A DNA stretch of 35,253 nt, from assembly GCA_964431495.1 (NCBI GenBank), contig CAYSJU010000020.1, positions 1-35,253 of the forward strand. The letters run 5' to 3'. The notes beneath the pieces are model-generated. The model did no database searches. It saw nothing but the letters and a program-made list of their open reading frames with translations, and was not told the DNA's origin. Made by a program: the position numbers and the translations under genes. Position 1 is the first letter of the stretch; each line of letters begins with the position of its first letter. This document shows, piece after piece, positions 23,361 to 30,760 of this stretch. The DNA comes from CAYSJU01 sp964431495 (GTDB taxonomy: Bacteria > Omnitrophota > Gorgyraeia > Tantalellales > Tantalellaceae).

Positions 23361-24300
23361 CGCTGTCCGGTATCTCTCGAACAATCTTCGATCGGGAAGA
23401 ATAGCCAACGGGTACCTGTTCATCGGTCCGGAAGGCGTTGGCAAGGCGCTTGCCGCCAGGGCTTTTCTGGCGGCCCTTATGTGCAGGGAAAAGGGAGAAG
23501 GTTCTTCGTGCGGACATTGTCCGGTATGCAAAAGGATAAACGAGGGGTCCCACCCGGACGTTTTGTGGATAGGGCCGGAGGACAAGAAGAAGATCAAGAT
23601 CGAGGCGATACGTAAAGCAAAGGGAATGTTAAGCCTGAAACCTTATGAGTCCTCGTTCAGCGCCTGTGTCATAGATGAAGCGCACATGATGACCGTGGAA
23701 GCATCAAACGCGCTTTTGAAGATACTGGAAGAGCCTCCGGGGGAGGCCCTGCTTATCCTTATTTCAAATAAAAGGGAATGGCTGCTCCCCACGGTGCTTT
23801 CCAGGTGTGTTGAAGTCCGGTTCCATTACCTGCCGGTAGACGAGACCAGAGACATTGTGATGCGCCATTCAGCCGTTGATAAAGAGGCCGCGCATTTTCT
23901 GTCGTATTTTTCCGGAGGGTCTCCGGGCAGGGCCCTTGAGATGATTGATGAGGATCTCCTCGCAAGAAAGAAGGGCGTCACGGCTGTCATGGAAAGTATC
24001 ATAAATGAAAAAAGTACTTACTGCGTGAACTGGGGCAAAGAAGTAAGGCAGGAGCTTATGGAAGACCTTGAGCTTCTGGTCATGCTTTTCAGGGATATCG
24101 CGGTGGGGAACGAAGGGCTTGAAGAGTTGGTCATGGATAAAGGGATGATCCGGACGGGCATGTATGACTTTTTCAGGGATTATCCCGTGGATAAGGTTTA
24201 CGAAATACTTGAGCGATTGATCGAGCTTAAAAGGGCATTGGAGGGCTATGTCAATCCCAAACTTGTCGCCCAGGTCCTCCCGCGGGTATTGGTGAGGTGA
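23326..24300 (+). CDS. holB: DNA polymerase III delta-prime subunit
   Basis: Clamp-loader subunit, 324 residues. It begins LSDIRGQDNAVRYLSNNLRSGRIANGYLFIGPEGVGKA, a P-loop in which the usual Ser/Thr after Lys is Ala, in keeping with delta-prime not hydrolysing ATP. A zinc module of four cysteines follows (C-x9-C-G-H-C-x2-C type, SSCGHCPVC). Then come CVIDEAHMMTVEASNALLKILEEPP and a degenerate sensor region with LSRCVEVRF. The start is inside tmk, overlapping by 35 bp in another frame, with GAGGAAG nearby. The C-terminal third is the helical collar domain. It could be called HolB or a DnaX-like AAA+ protein; the length and lack of extra domains favour HolB. Confidence 0.94.
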   Translation: MVLLSDIRGQDNAVRYLSNNLRSGRIANGYLFIGPEGVGKALAARAFLAALMCREKGEGSSCGHCPVCKRINEGSHPDVLWIGPEDKKKIKIEAIRKAKGMLSLKPYESSFSACVIDEAHMMTVEASNALLKILEEPPGEALLILISNKREWLLPTVLSRCVEVRFHYLPVDETRDIVMRHSAVDKEAAHFLSYFSGGSPGRALEMIDEDLLARKKGVTAVMESIINEKSTYCVNWGKEVRQELMEDLELLVMLFRDIAVGNEGLEELVMDKGMIRTGMYDFFRDYPVDKVYEILERLIELKRALEGYVNPKLVAQVLPRVLVR

Positions 24301-24307
24301 AATTTCT

Positions 24308-24401
24308 GGGCTCTATAAATCGAGCCCCTACATTTCTATTCACGTGGGGGTTTGATTCATCAAACCCCAATATAAGGGTCGGATGAATCCGCCTCCTACA
24401 C
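24308..24401 (+). repeat. Three REP-like palindromes upstream of ricT
   Basis: First, GGGCTCTAT with ATCGAGCCC (24308-24327, one mismatch), followed by CTAC. Second, GGGGTTTGAT with ATCAAACCCC (24347-24368), a perfect 10-bp stem with a TC loop. Third, GGGTCGGAT with ATCCGCCTC (24376-24395, two mismatches), followed by CTAC. The second and third with their spacer form a unit of about 55 bp that recurs at 28535-28590 with about 90% identity. The cluster fills most of the 120-bp gap between holB and ricT. Confidence 0.8.
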
Positions 24402-24420
24402 ATAACATATGGAGTAAATA

Positions 24421-25224
24421 ATGAAAGAGATCGTAAGGGTCAAATTAAGGGATGCCGGAGAGATCAGGGGTTTCCTTACGAATAACATAAAGTTCGACAC
24501 CGGTGAACGGGTCATAGTCGAAGCTGACAGGGGTCTGGAATACGGGGAAGTCACGACTCCAAACGAAGGTGTAAACGATTTCAGCGCGATCGGGAAGCCT
24601 TTAAGGAAGGTCATCAGGAAGGTCAACCCGTGGGATGAAGAACAGATAGCGAAAAACAAGAAAAAGACAAAGGACCTGATGAGGACCTGCAATCAGAAGA
24701 TCAAGGAGCGCGACCTTCCCATGAAGCTGGTCGACGCGGAATATTCGTTTGACAGGTCAAAGATAATATTTTATTTCACGTCCGAGAACCGCGTGGATTT
24801 CAGGACCCTGGTCAAAGACCTGGCCAGCATTTTCCGCGTGAGGATAGAGCTGAAGCAGATAGGGGTGAGGGATGAGGCCCGCATGGTGGGCGGATGCGGC
24901 CCGTGCGGCAAACAGCTGTGCTGCGTGTCTTTCCTGCGGGACTTTAATCCGGTGACCATAAAAATGGCCAAAACGCAGAACCTGCCGCTCAACCCGTCCA
25001 AGATATCCGGATTGTGCGGGAGGCTGATGTGCTGTCTGGGATACGAGTACGAGTGCTATAAAGAGCTGTCCAAAGGGCTGCCAAGGGTAGGCAAGGAGAT
25101 CAAGACGGAACAGGGGAAAGGCAAGGTCGTGTCAGTGAACACGTTGAAGAGGACGGTCACAGTGGATTTCGGGGACGGGAAAGTCAGGAATATAGAGATT
25201 GATGAGAAGGAGGAAGAGAAATAA
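24421..25224 (+). CDS. ricT: RicT/YaaT family PSP1-domain protein
   Basis: The 267-residue protein has the PSP1 C-terminal domain. Its cysteine-rich core contains GGCGPCGKQLCC and GLCGRLMCCLGYEYECY, which are the conserved cysteines of the YaaT/RicT group. The first 100 residues are mixed strands and a helix (RVKLRDAGEIRGFLTNNIKFDTGERVIVE). In B. subtilis RicT works with RicA and RicF, binding iron-sulfur clusters and promoting RNase Y-dependent mRNA processing; neither partner is in this window. Its position directly after holB is the same as in B. subtilis. No strong ribosome binding site is visible beyond ATGGAG ahead of the ATG. Confidence 0.93.
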   Translation: MKEIVRVKLRDAGEIRGFLTNNIKFDTGERVIVEADRGLEYGEVTTPNEGVNDFSAIGKPLRKVIRKVNPWDEEQIAKNKKKTKDLMRTCNQKIKERDLPMKLVDAEYSFDRSKIIFYFTSENRVDFRTLVKDLASIFRVRIELKQIGVRDEARMVGGCGPCGKQLCCVSFLRDFNPVTIKMAKTQNLPLNPSKISGLCGRLMCCLGYEYECYKELSKGLPRVGKEIKTEQGKGKVVSVNTLKRTVTVDFGDGKVRNIEIDEKEEEK

Positions 25225-25228
25225 AGGA

Positions 25229-26815
25229 ATGGGAAAATTCTACATAACCACGCCGATATATTATGTCAATGCCAATCCTCACATCGGACACGCATATACG
25301 CAGATAGCCGTTGATAGCATCGCCAGGTATCACAGGATGCATGGCGATGATGTTTTCTTTCTCACCGGCACCGATGAGCACGGGGAGAAGATAGAGGAAG
25401 CCTGCGTGGAAGCAGGGTTCGGGAAAGGCAGGGAAAAGGATTTTATAGATACGATCGTTGTTAATTTCAAAAAGGCATGGGAGTCCCTTGACGTGAGGTA
25501 TGACAGGTTCATCCGCACTACCGAGGAAGAGCACAAAAAGGTCGTCCAGGAATTCCTTGTCAGGATAAAGGATAACGGGGACATCTATCAGGGCGAGTAT
25601 GACGGCTGGTTCTGCACACCGTGCGAGACGTTCTGGACGGAGGGTCAGGCCGAGAACGGGAACTGTCCGGGATGCGGCCGGCCCGTTGAAAGGCTGAAAG
25701 AGAAAAATTATTTTTTCCGTCTAAGCAAGTACCAGAAGTGGCTCATCGGCTACATCAATGAAAACCCCGAATTCGTCATGCCAGAGTTCAGGAAAAATGA
25801 GGTAATGGGGTTTCTCAGAGAGGAATTGACGGATCTTTGCATTTCCAGGCCAAAGAAAAGGATGTCCTGGGGGGTGGAGCTGCCGTTCGACAAGGATTAC
25901 GTGGTCTATGTGTGGTTTGACGCCTTGATGAATTATCTTTCGGGATGCGGGTATTTTGATGACAAAAAGGCGTTCGCGAAATACTGGCCCGCTGATTTTC
26001 ATATCATTGCCAAGGATATTTTAAGACACCATGCCGTTTACTGGCCTATTATGCTGAAAAGCGCGGGCCTGCCTCTGCCCGGGACCATTTTCGCCCATGG
26101 CTGGTGGAAGATGGGACAGCACAAGATGTCGAAATCCAAGGGAAATATAGTGGATCCGTTTGAGATGATAGAGCGGTTCGGGGTGGACCCGTTCCGCTAT
26201 TTTCTGATAAAGGCCATAAATTTCGGCCAGGACGGTATCTTTGACGCGGATTCCGTGGCGACCTTGTATAACAGCGATCTCGCGAATGACCTTGGGAACC
26301 TGCTGAACAGGACGCTTACAATGGTGGAAAAGTATTTTGACGGGGTGTCGCCAAAGGCCCCGGCAGAACTTTCGGACAAAGAGCAGCAGAAAAGAAGCGA
26401 TGATATTAAATACGCTCTTTGCAGGCTCCTGCCGGATATAGACCGGAACATGCGCAGTCCCGGTCTCTTGTTAAAGGAATCGCTGGAAGCGGTCATGTCA
26501 GTCGTGGGAAAGGCGAACAAGTATATAGAGGAATCAGCGCCATGGAAGCACTCTAAAGAGGGGAATATTGATGCGATAAAGGTGATCATCGCGGATCTCT
26601 TGGAAGTACTGAGGAAGGCCGCGATAGGGATACTTCCATTCATGCCGACCACTGCCGGGAACATGTGGGGTCAGCTGGGGTTAAGGGGCGATATTGAAAA
26701 AAAGGTGGATACCGAAGAATTCAGTGAAGACCTGTCGCGTTTTCCGGACTGGAGAAGGTTCCCTGCCGGAACTAAAGCCGCGAAGGGCGAGCCGTTGTTC
26801 CCGCGGATCAAATAA
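25229..26815 (+). CDS. metG: Methionyl-tRNA synthetase
   Basis: Charges initiator and elongator tRNA-Met. The start at 25229 gives the family beginning MGKFYITTPIYYVNANPHIGHAY, 4 bp after ricT ends; a longer TTG-started frame to 25199 lies inside ricT and is rejected. The 528-residue enzyme has HIGH, a zinc-binding CTPCETFWTEG with CPGCGR insert, and KMSKSKGN. The length and the absence of a C-terminal tRNA-binding extension fit the shorter bacterial type without the beta-dimerisation domain. In B. subtilis metS lies near yaaT and just before yabD (tatD), as here. Confidence 0.97.
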   Translation: MGKFYITTPIYYVNANPHIGHAYTQIAVDSIARYHRMHGDDVFFLTGTDEHGEKIEEACVEAGFGKGREKDFIDTIVVNFKKAWESLDVRYDRFIRTTEEEHKKVVQEFLVRIKDNGDIYQGEYDGWFCTPCETFWTEGQAENGNCPGCGRPVERLKEKNYFFRLSKYQKWLIGYINENPEFVMPEFRKNEVMGFLREELTDLCISRPKKRMSWGVELPFDKDYVVYVWFDALMNYLSGCGYFDDKKAFAKYWPADFHIIAKDILRHHAVYWPIMLKSAGLPLPGTIFAHGWWKMGQHKMSKSKGNIVDPFEMIERFGVDPFRYFLIKAINFGQDGIFDADSVATLYNSDLANDLGNLLNRTLTMVEKYFDGVSPKAPAELSDKEQQKRSDDIKYALCRLLPDIDRNMRSPGLLLKESLEAVMSVVGKANKYIEESAPWKHSKEGNIDAIKVIIADLLEVLRKAAIGILPFMPTTAGNMWGQLGLRGDIEKKVDTEEFSEDLSRFPDWRRFPAGTKAAKGEPLFPRIK

Positions 26816-26825
26816 TACGTTACAT

Positions 26826-27134
26826 ATGACAAAGAAAGAGATATATCGCCGTAAGATCAAAAGCGCCACCGGCCTTACCGCGTTCCAGAAAAAAGTGTTG
26901 CTGGCAGTCCTGGAGATTCCCAGGGGGAAGGTGAGGACTTACTCCTGGGTGGCCGGGAAAACAGGTTCACCACGTGCCTGCAGGGCTGTGGGACGGGCGC
27001 TCGGCAAGAACCCTTTTGCGCCCCATGTGCCGTGTCACAGGGTCATTTCTTTTGACGGTTCTATCGGAGGATATTCAGGCGGATTGGCCAAAAAACGTAA
27101 ACTGCTCAAAGATGAAGGAGTCACGTGCAATTAA
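26826..27134 (+). CDS. ogt: O6-alkylguanine-DNA alkyltransferase, single-domain
   Basis: Suicidal DNA repair protein of 102 residues consisting only of the DNA-binding/alkyl-acceptor domain. It shows FQKKVLLAVLEIPRGKVRTYSWVA, the arginine-finger region CRAVGRALGKNP and the active-site PCHRV with acceptor Cys70, then GGYSGG. The Cys rather than Trp at this position means it is an alkyltransferase and not an alkyltransferase-like (ATL) protein. The usual N-terminal domain is absent. The start at 26826 is used; a longer frame reaches into metG without family match and no good ribosome binding site is visible. It overlaps the following gene by 10 bp. The name is assigned by domain only. Confidence 0.85.
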   Translation: MTKKEIYRRKIKSATGLTAFQKKVLLAVLEIPRGKVRTYSWVAGKTGSPRACRAVGRALGKNPFAPHVPCHRVISFDGSIGGYSGGLAKKRKLLKDEGVTCN

Positions 27135-28501
27135 CAGACACTCACTGCCATCTGGATTTCCCGGATTATGACGATGATCTCGCCCGCGTAATGGAGCGGG
27201 CTGAATCCGCGGGCGTGATCCGGATGATCGTACCCGGCATAAATATCGCGAGTAGTGAAAAGGCCATAGTTATAGCGTCTAAGAATCCTTATGTTTTTGC
27301 CGCGTGCGGTATCCATCCCCACGAGGCCGATAAGTGCGGTCCGGACGCTGGTTCCAGGCTCAGGGAGCTGTGCGTAGGGAACGACAAGGTGGTCGCAGTT
27401 GGAGAGGTGGGGCTTGACTATTACAGAAAATATTCAAAGGTCGAGAACCAGAAGGAACTGTTTCGACAATGTGTCAGTCTTTCGAAGGAACTGGATCTCC
27501 CGCTGATCCTTCACAACCGTGATGCTTCTGAGGATTTTCTGGAAGCCATCAAGGGATCAGGTCCGGGCGTTCCCAGGGGTGTTGTTCACTGTTTTTCCGG
27601 GGATGAGCGTTTACTGGAGGAGGTGCTGGCGCTGGATCTCTACGTTTCGTTCACGGGCACTTTAACATTTGAAAAAGCAAAAGCTTCAAGGGAGCTTTTA
27701 AAGCTTGTTCCTCCTGAAAGACTTCTTTTGGAAACGGATTCGCCTTACCTGTCCCCTGAACCATTGAGGGGAAAAAGGAATGAGCCGGCAAATGTCCGCT
27801 ATCTCCTGGACGTTTACTCCGGGATCTACGGCCTTAGACCCGAAGATATCGCGAGGATCACCACGCACAACGCCAATCATCTCTTCAAGCTGGGACTTAA
27901 GGAAGAAAGCAAAGTGGCGTATCCCATAAGGGATTCGCTGTATCTGAATATAACCAACAGGTGCACCAACAGATGCACGTTCTGCACAAGGGATATCTCG
28001 AATTACGTGAAAGGCCACGATCTTAAACTTGAAAGGGAACCGGTCACGGACGAGATAATCGCTGATATGGGCGATATTTCACCTTATAAGGAGATAGTTT
28101 TCTGCGGGTTCGGCGAGCCCACATTGCGCATTGACACCGTTAAAAGGGTCTCAGCTTATATCAAGGAAAAAGGGAAGAAGGTCCGGCTGGTGACCAATGG
28201 AGAGGGCGACCTTATAAGCGCGAGGCCGATAGCGGCTGAGCTCAAAGGCCTGGTAGATGTTGTTTCGGTCAGCCTGAACGCGCCCGATGCCAAGGCATAT
28301 GACCGTATGTGCCGTTCCGTTTTCGGGGAACAGGCGTTCGGCGCGATAAGATCATTTATGAAAAAATGCAGGGAGCAAGGTATAGTAGTAGAAATAACGT
28401 GCCTGGATCTTATCGGCGAGGAGGGAGTTTCACAATGCCGTCGCGCGGCTGAAGAGCTTGGTGCGAATTTCCGCCTCCGTCATCTCAACGTTGTTGGGTA
28501 G
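27125..28501 (+). CDS. TatD-family hydrolase fused to a radical SAM domain
   Basis: A 458-residue fusion with a GTG start preceded by AAGGAG. Residues 1-260 are a TatD-like metal-dependent DNase: DTHCHLD (His7, His9), GEVGLDYYRKYS, PLILHNRDA, VVHCFSGD and LLLETDSPYL are the metal-binding and active-site motifs. Residues 270-458 are a radical SAM domain with the iron-sulfur motif CxxxCxxC at Cys280, Cys284 and Cys287. CGFGEPTLR follows, then VRLVTNGEG and a core ending at the C-terminus. TatD next to or fused with such radical SAM proteins is a known but unexplained association. The short radical SAM part lacks the extra cysteine clusters of SPASM proteins. The substrate is unknown. It follows metG and ogt, as tatD follows metS in B. 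subtilis. Confidence 0.93.
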   Translation: MQLTDTHCHLDFPDYDDDLARVMERAESAGVIRMIVPGINIASSEKAIVIASKNPYVFAACGIHPHEADKCGPDAGSRLRELCVGNDKVVAVGEVGLDYYRKYSKVENQKELFRQCVSLSKELDLPLILHNRDASEDFLEAIKGSGPGVPRGVVHCFSGDERLLEEVLALDLYVSFTGTLTFEKAKASRELLKLVPPERLLLETDSPYLSPEPLRGKRNEPANVRYLLDVYSGIYGLRPEDIARITTHNANHLFKLGLKEESKVAYPIRDSLYLNITNRCTNRCTFCTRDISNYVKGHDLKLEREPVTDEIIADMGDISPYKEIVFCGFGEPTLRIDTVKRVSAYIKEKGKKVRLVTNGEGDLISARPIAAELKGLVDVVSVSLNAPDAKAYDRMCRSVFGEQAFGAIRSFMKKCREQGIVVEITCLDLIGEEGVSQCRRAAEELGANFRLRHLNVVG

Positions 28502-28534
28502 GTCATGGCGCGGCGAGAACCCGCGGAATTTGCA

Positions 28535-28590
28535 GGGGTTTGATTTATCAAACCCCAATAAAAAGGGTCGGATAAATCCGACCCCTACAC
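28535..28590 (+). repeat. Composite REP-like pair upstream of the CPBP protease gene
   Basis: GGGGTTTGAT with ATCAAACCCC (28535-28556, perfect, TT loop), then about 8 bp, then GGGTCGGAT with ATCCGACCC (28565-28584, perfect, AA loop), followed by CTAC. The unit repeats the pair at 24347-24401 with a few changes in loops and stem. It ends 7 bp before the next start codon, leaving no room for a normal ribosome binding site. Confidence 0.82.
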
Positions 28591-28596
28591 GGGATC

Positions 28597-29691
28597 ATGA
28601 TTAAGAAATTTTTAAAAATAGCTGGAAGAAATAAACTGTACATAATTCTCGCGATCTTTTTGATCAGCATCAACCTTCTAACGTTCTACGCTGAAAGAAA
28701 AATGGCGGAGAAAAAAGAAACCGCTCAAGCAGAGGCACCTGTTGAACAGATTGAAGAGAAGGAGGCCCCTGCGCCCAGCACCGTGTTTGACGCCGAAGAG
28801 ATAGAGGCCCGCGAGAAGAGGCTGAAAGAGGTCGCGGAGGAAAACCCTTTGCTGTTTTTATTCGTGGGACTGTTCAATCTCGCGGCAATTTTTTTAATAT
28901 TTATAGGTTTCATTGTTGACGGTTATTTTCTCGGGAGGTTCATAATGAAGAAGCCTCTCCAGATAAGGACGAACGTCCTGGAGACACCCCGCTGGAACAT
29001 AGCGGATATTATTCGCGTGACCCTGATATTCCTGTCCTGCGGATACCTGTTCGCTATAATTCAGGCTTTTATAACTGATTTTTTCCCGATCCTAAAAAAT
29101 GAGAATTTCCGAATGGTCTTTAACACGGCCTTGATGAACATTATCGGTATAAGCGTTATCCTGCATTTTGTCGTCCGAAAATACCACCAGAACATAACGG
29201 CGATGGGGCTTACCATAAAGAAAGCAGGCGCCAATGTTCTTTACGCTGTTACGGGATATTTATCGCTGATCCCGATCATCCTGGTGATAATGGTCATCAC
29301 GTTCTTTGTCGTGAGATGGCTGGAATACAAACCGCCTGTTCAGCCTATCGTGCAGGTCTTCTTGGAGGAAAAGCAGACCAGTGTTCTGTGGGCGTCCACT
29401 TTGTTTGCCGCTGTTTTTGGACCTGTCGCTGAGGAGATCTTTTTCCGGGGATTTATGTATTCAGCGGTCAAGAGGACAATAGGCGTCCTGGGAAGCGTGC
29501 TGGTAACTTCCGCTATATTTGCTTTTCTCCACGCGCATGTCGTGGGCTTCCTGCCCATCATGGCGCTCGGCATTCTTCTGGCCTATTTATACGAGAAGAC
29601 AGGGTCGCTCGTATCATGTATATCAGTGCATATCATGCATAACGTCGCGATGGTAATGCTGGTCTTTCTCGTCAGGAGCCTTGGAGTATAA
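28597..29691 (+). CDS. CPBP family intramembrane metalloprotease
   Basis: Membrane protease-like protein of 364 residues. The N-terminus has one membrane helix (about 12-31) followed by a charged, alanine- and glutamate-rich segment (about 35-80). At least six further helices follow. The abortive-infection/CAAX-protease (CPBP) motifs are present: EEIFFRGFMYSAVKR, FAFLHAHVVGFLPI and VHIMHN. These supply the glutamates and histidines of the metal site. Substrates are unknown; in bacteria such proteins include prenyl-protein-processing-like and bacteriocin-immunity members. The start codon lies 6 bp beyond a REP-like hairpin with no clear ribosome binding site. mtnA begins 9 bp after its stop. 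Confidence 0.93.
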   Translation: MIKKFLKIAGRNKLYIILAIFLISINLLTFYAERKMAEKKETAQAEAPVEQIEEKEAPAPSTVFDAEEIEAREKRLKEVAEENPLLFLFVGLFNLAAIFLIFIGFIVDGYFLGRFIMKKPLQIRTNVLETPRWNIADIIRVTLIFLSCGYLFAIIQAFITDFFPILKNENFRMVFNTALMNIIGISVILHFVVRKYHQNITAMGLTIKKAGANVLYAVTGYLSLIPIILVIMVITFFVVRWLEYKPPVQPIVQVFLEEKQTSVLWASTLFAAVFGPVAEEIFFRGFMYSAVKRTIGVLGSVLVTSAIFAFLHAHVVGFLPIMALGILLAYLYEKTGSLVSCISVHIMHNVAMVMLVFLVRSLGV

Positions 29692-29700
29692 GGGGGGAAC

Positions 29701-30756
29701 ATGACTGTAGAAACAATACGGTGGCGGAATAACAGGGTCGAACTTATCGACCAGAGACTGCTTCCGTCAAAAATGAGATATATCCCGTGCGGAACAGCCG
29801 CAGATATCTGGAAAGCCATAAAGGAGCTAAAGGTCCGCGGCGCTCCGGCAATCGGCATTGCGGGCGCTTATGGCGTTTATTTGGGCGTAAGGAAAACCCG
29901 GGCAAAGGACTTTAAAACCTTTAATAACAAAATCAGGGAAACCGTCAAATACCTGGCGGGATCACGTCCGACTGCCCGCAATCTTTTCTGGGGCATGGAA
30001 CGCGTGTCCGGAGTGGTTGAGAAAAATAAGGACAGGTCGGTCGCGGAGCTGAAGGATATTATCTTGAAAGAAGCGCACGCAATACTCAAGGAAGATGATA
30101 ATATATGCCGCCTGATAGGAAAAAACGGAAGGAAGATCATCCCAAAAACAGCAAGGGTCCTGACGCATTGTAATGCCGGAGGACTGGCGACAGCCGGCCA
30201 TGGTACGGCCCTCGGTGTTATTTTTGCCAGCAGGAAGAACATAAAAAAGGTCTATGTTGATGAGACCAGGCCTGTTTTGCAAGGGGCAAGGCTTACCGCG
30301 TGGGAACTGGTAAAAAGAGGGATCAAGGCGACCCTGATCTGCGACAATATGGCGGCAACACTCATGGCAAACAAGGAGATAGACGCTGTGATCGTGGGCG
30401 CTGACCGTATCGCTTCCAACGGCGATACAGCTAATAAAATAGGGACATACGGTCTCGCAGTGCTTGCATCGTTTCATAAGATCCCTTTTTACGTGGCTGC
30501 GCCGGCATCGACGTTTGACCTATCCCTTCGGACCGGCAAAGGGATACCGATAGAGGAAAGGGATCCTTCGGAAGTAAGAAGGATCGGCGGGAAACTTATA
30601 ACAGTCAAGGATATACGCGTGAGGAATCCCGCTTTTGACGTAACACCCGCGAAGTTGATCACGGCGATCATCACGGAACGCGGGATAATTACCGCACCGA
30701 ACAGACAAAAGATAGCCAAGGTCATCGAAATAAAGTCCATAGTTGATAGGCCATAG
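29701..30756 (+). CDS. mtnA: S-methyl-5-thioribose-1-phosphate isomerase
   Basis: Isomerises methylthioribose-1-phosphate in methionine salvage. The 351-residue protein has RGAPAIGIAGAYG near the N-terminus, the catalytic Cys region LTHCNAGGLATAGHGTALG, ETRPVLQGARLTAWEL, and catalytic Asp in VGADRIASNGDTANKIGT. The C-terminal FDVTPAKLITAIITERGI is typical. It is related to eIF2B alpha, but these motifs select MtnA. GGGGGGAA precedes the ATG. Other methionine-salvage genes are not in this window. Confidence 0.96.
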   Translation: MTVETIRWRNNRVELIDQRLLPSKMRYIPCGTAADIWKAIKELKVRGAPAIGIAGAYGVYLGVRKTRAKDFKTFNNKIRETVKYLAGSRPTARNLFWGMERVSGVVEKNKDRSVAELKDIILKEAHAILKEDDNICRLIGKNGRKIIPKTARVLTHCNAGGLATAGHGTALGVIFASRKNIKKVYVDETRPVLQGARLTAWELVKRGIKATLICDNMAATLMANKEIDAVIVGADRIASNGDTANKIGTYGLAVLASFHKIPFYVAAPASTFDLSLRTGKGIPIEERDPSEVRRIGGKLITVKDIRVRNPAFDVTPAKLITAIITERGIITAPNRQKIAKVIEIKSIVDRP

Positions 30757-30760
30757 TCTG

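Noticed and set aside
28597..29691. CPBP protein as an abortive-infection defence gene
   Set aside because: The family name includes Abi proteins, but the neighbours are all housekeeping genes and nothing else in the window suggests defence.
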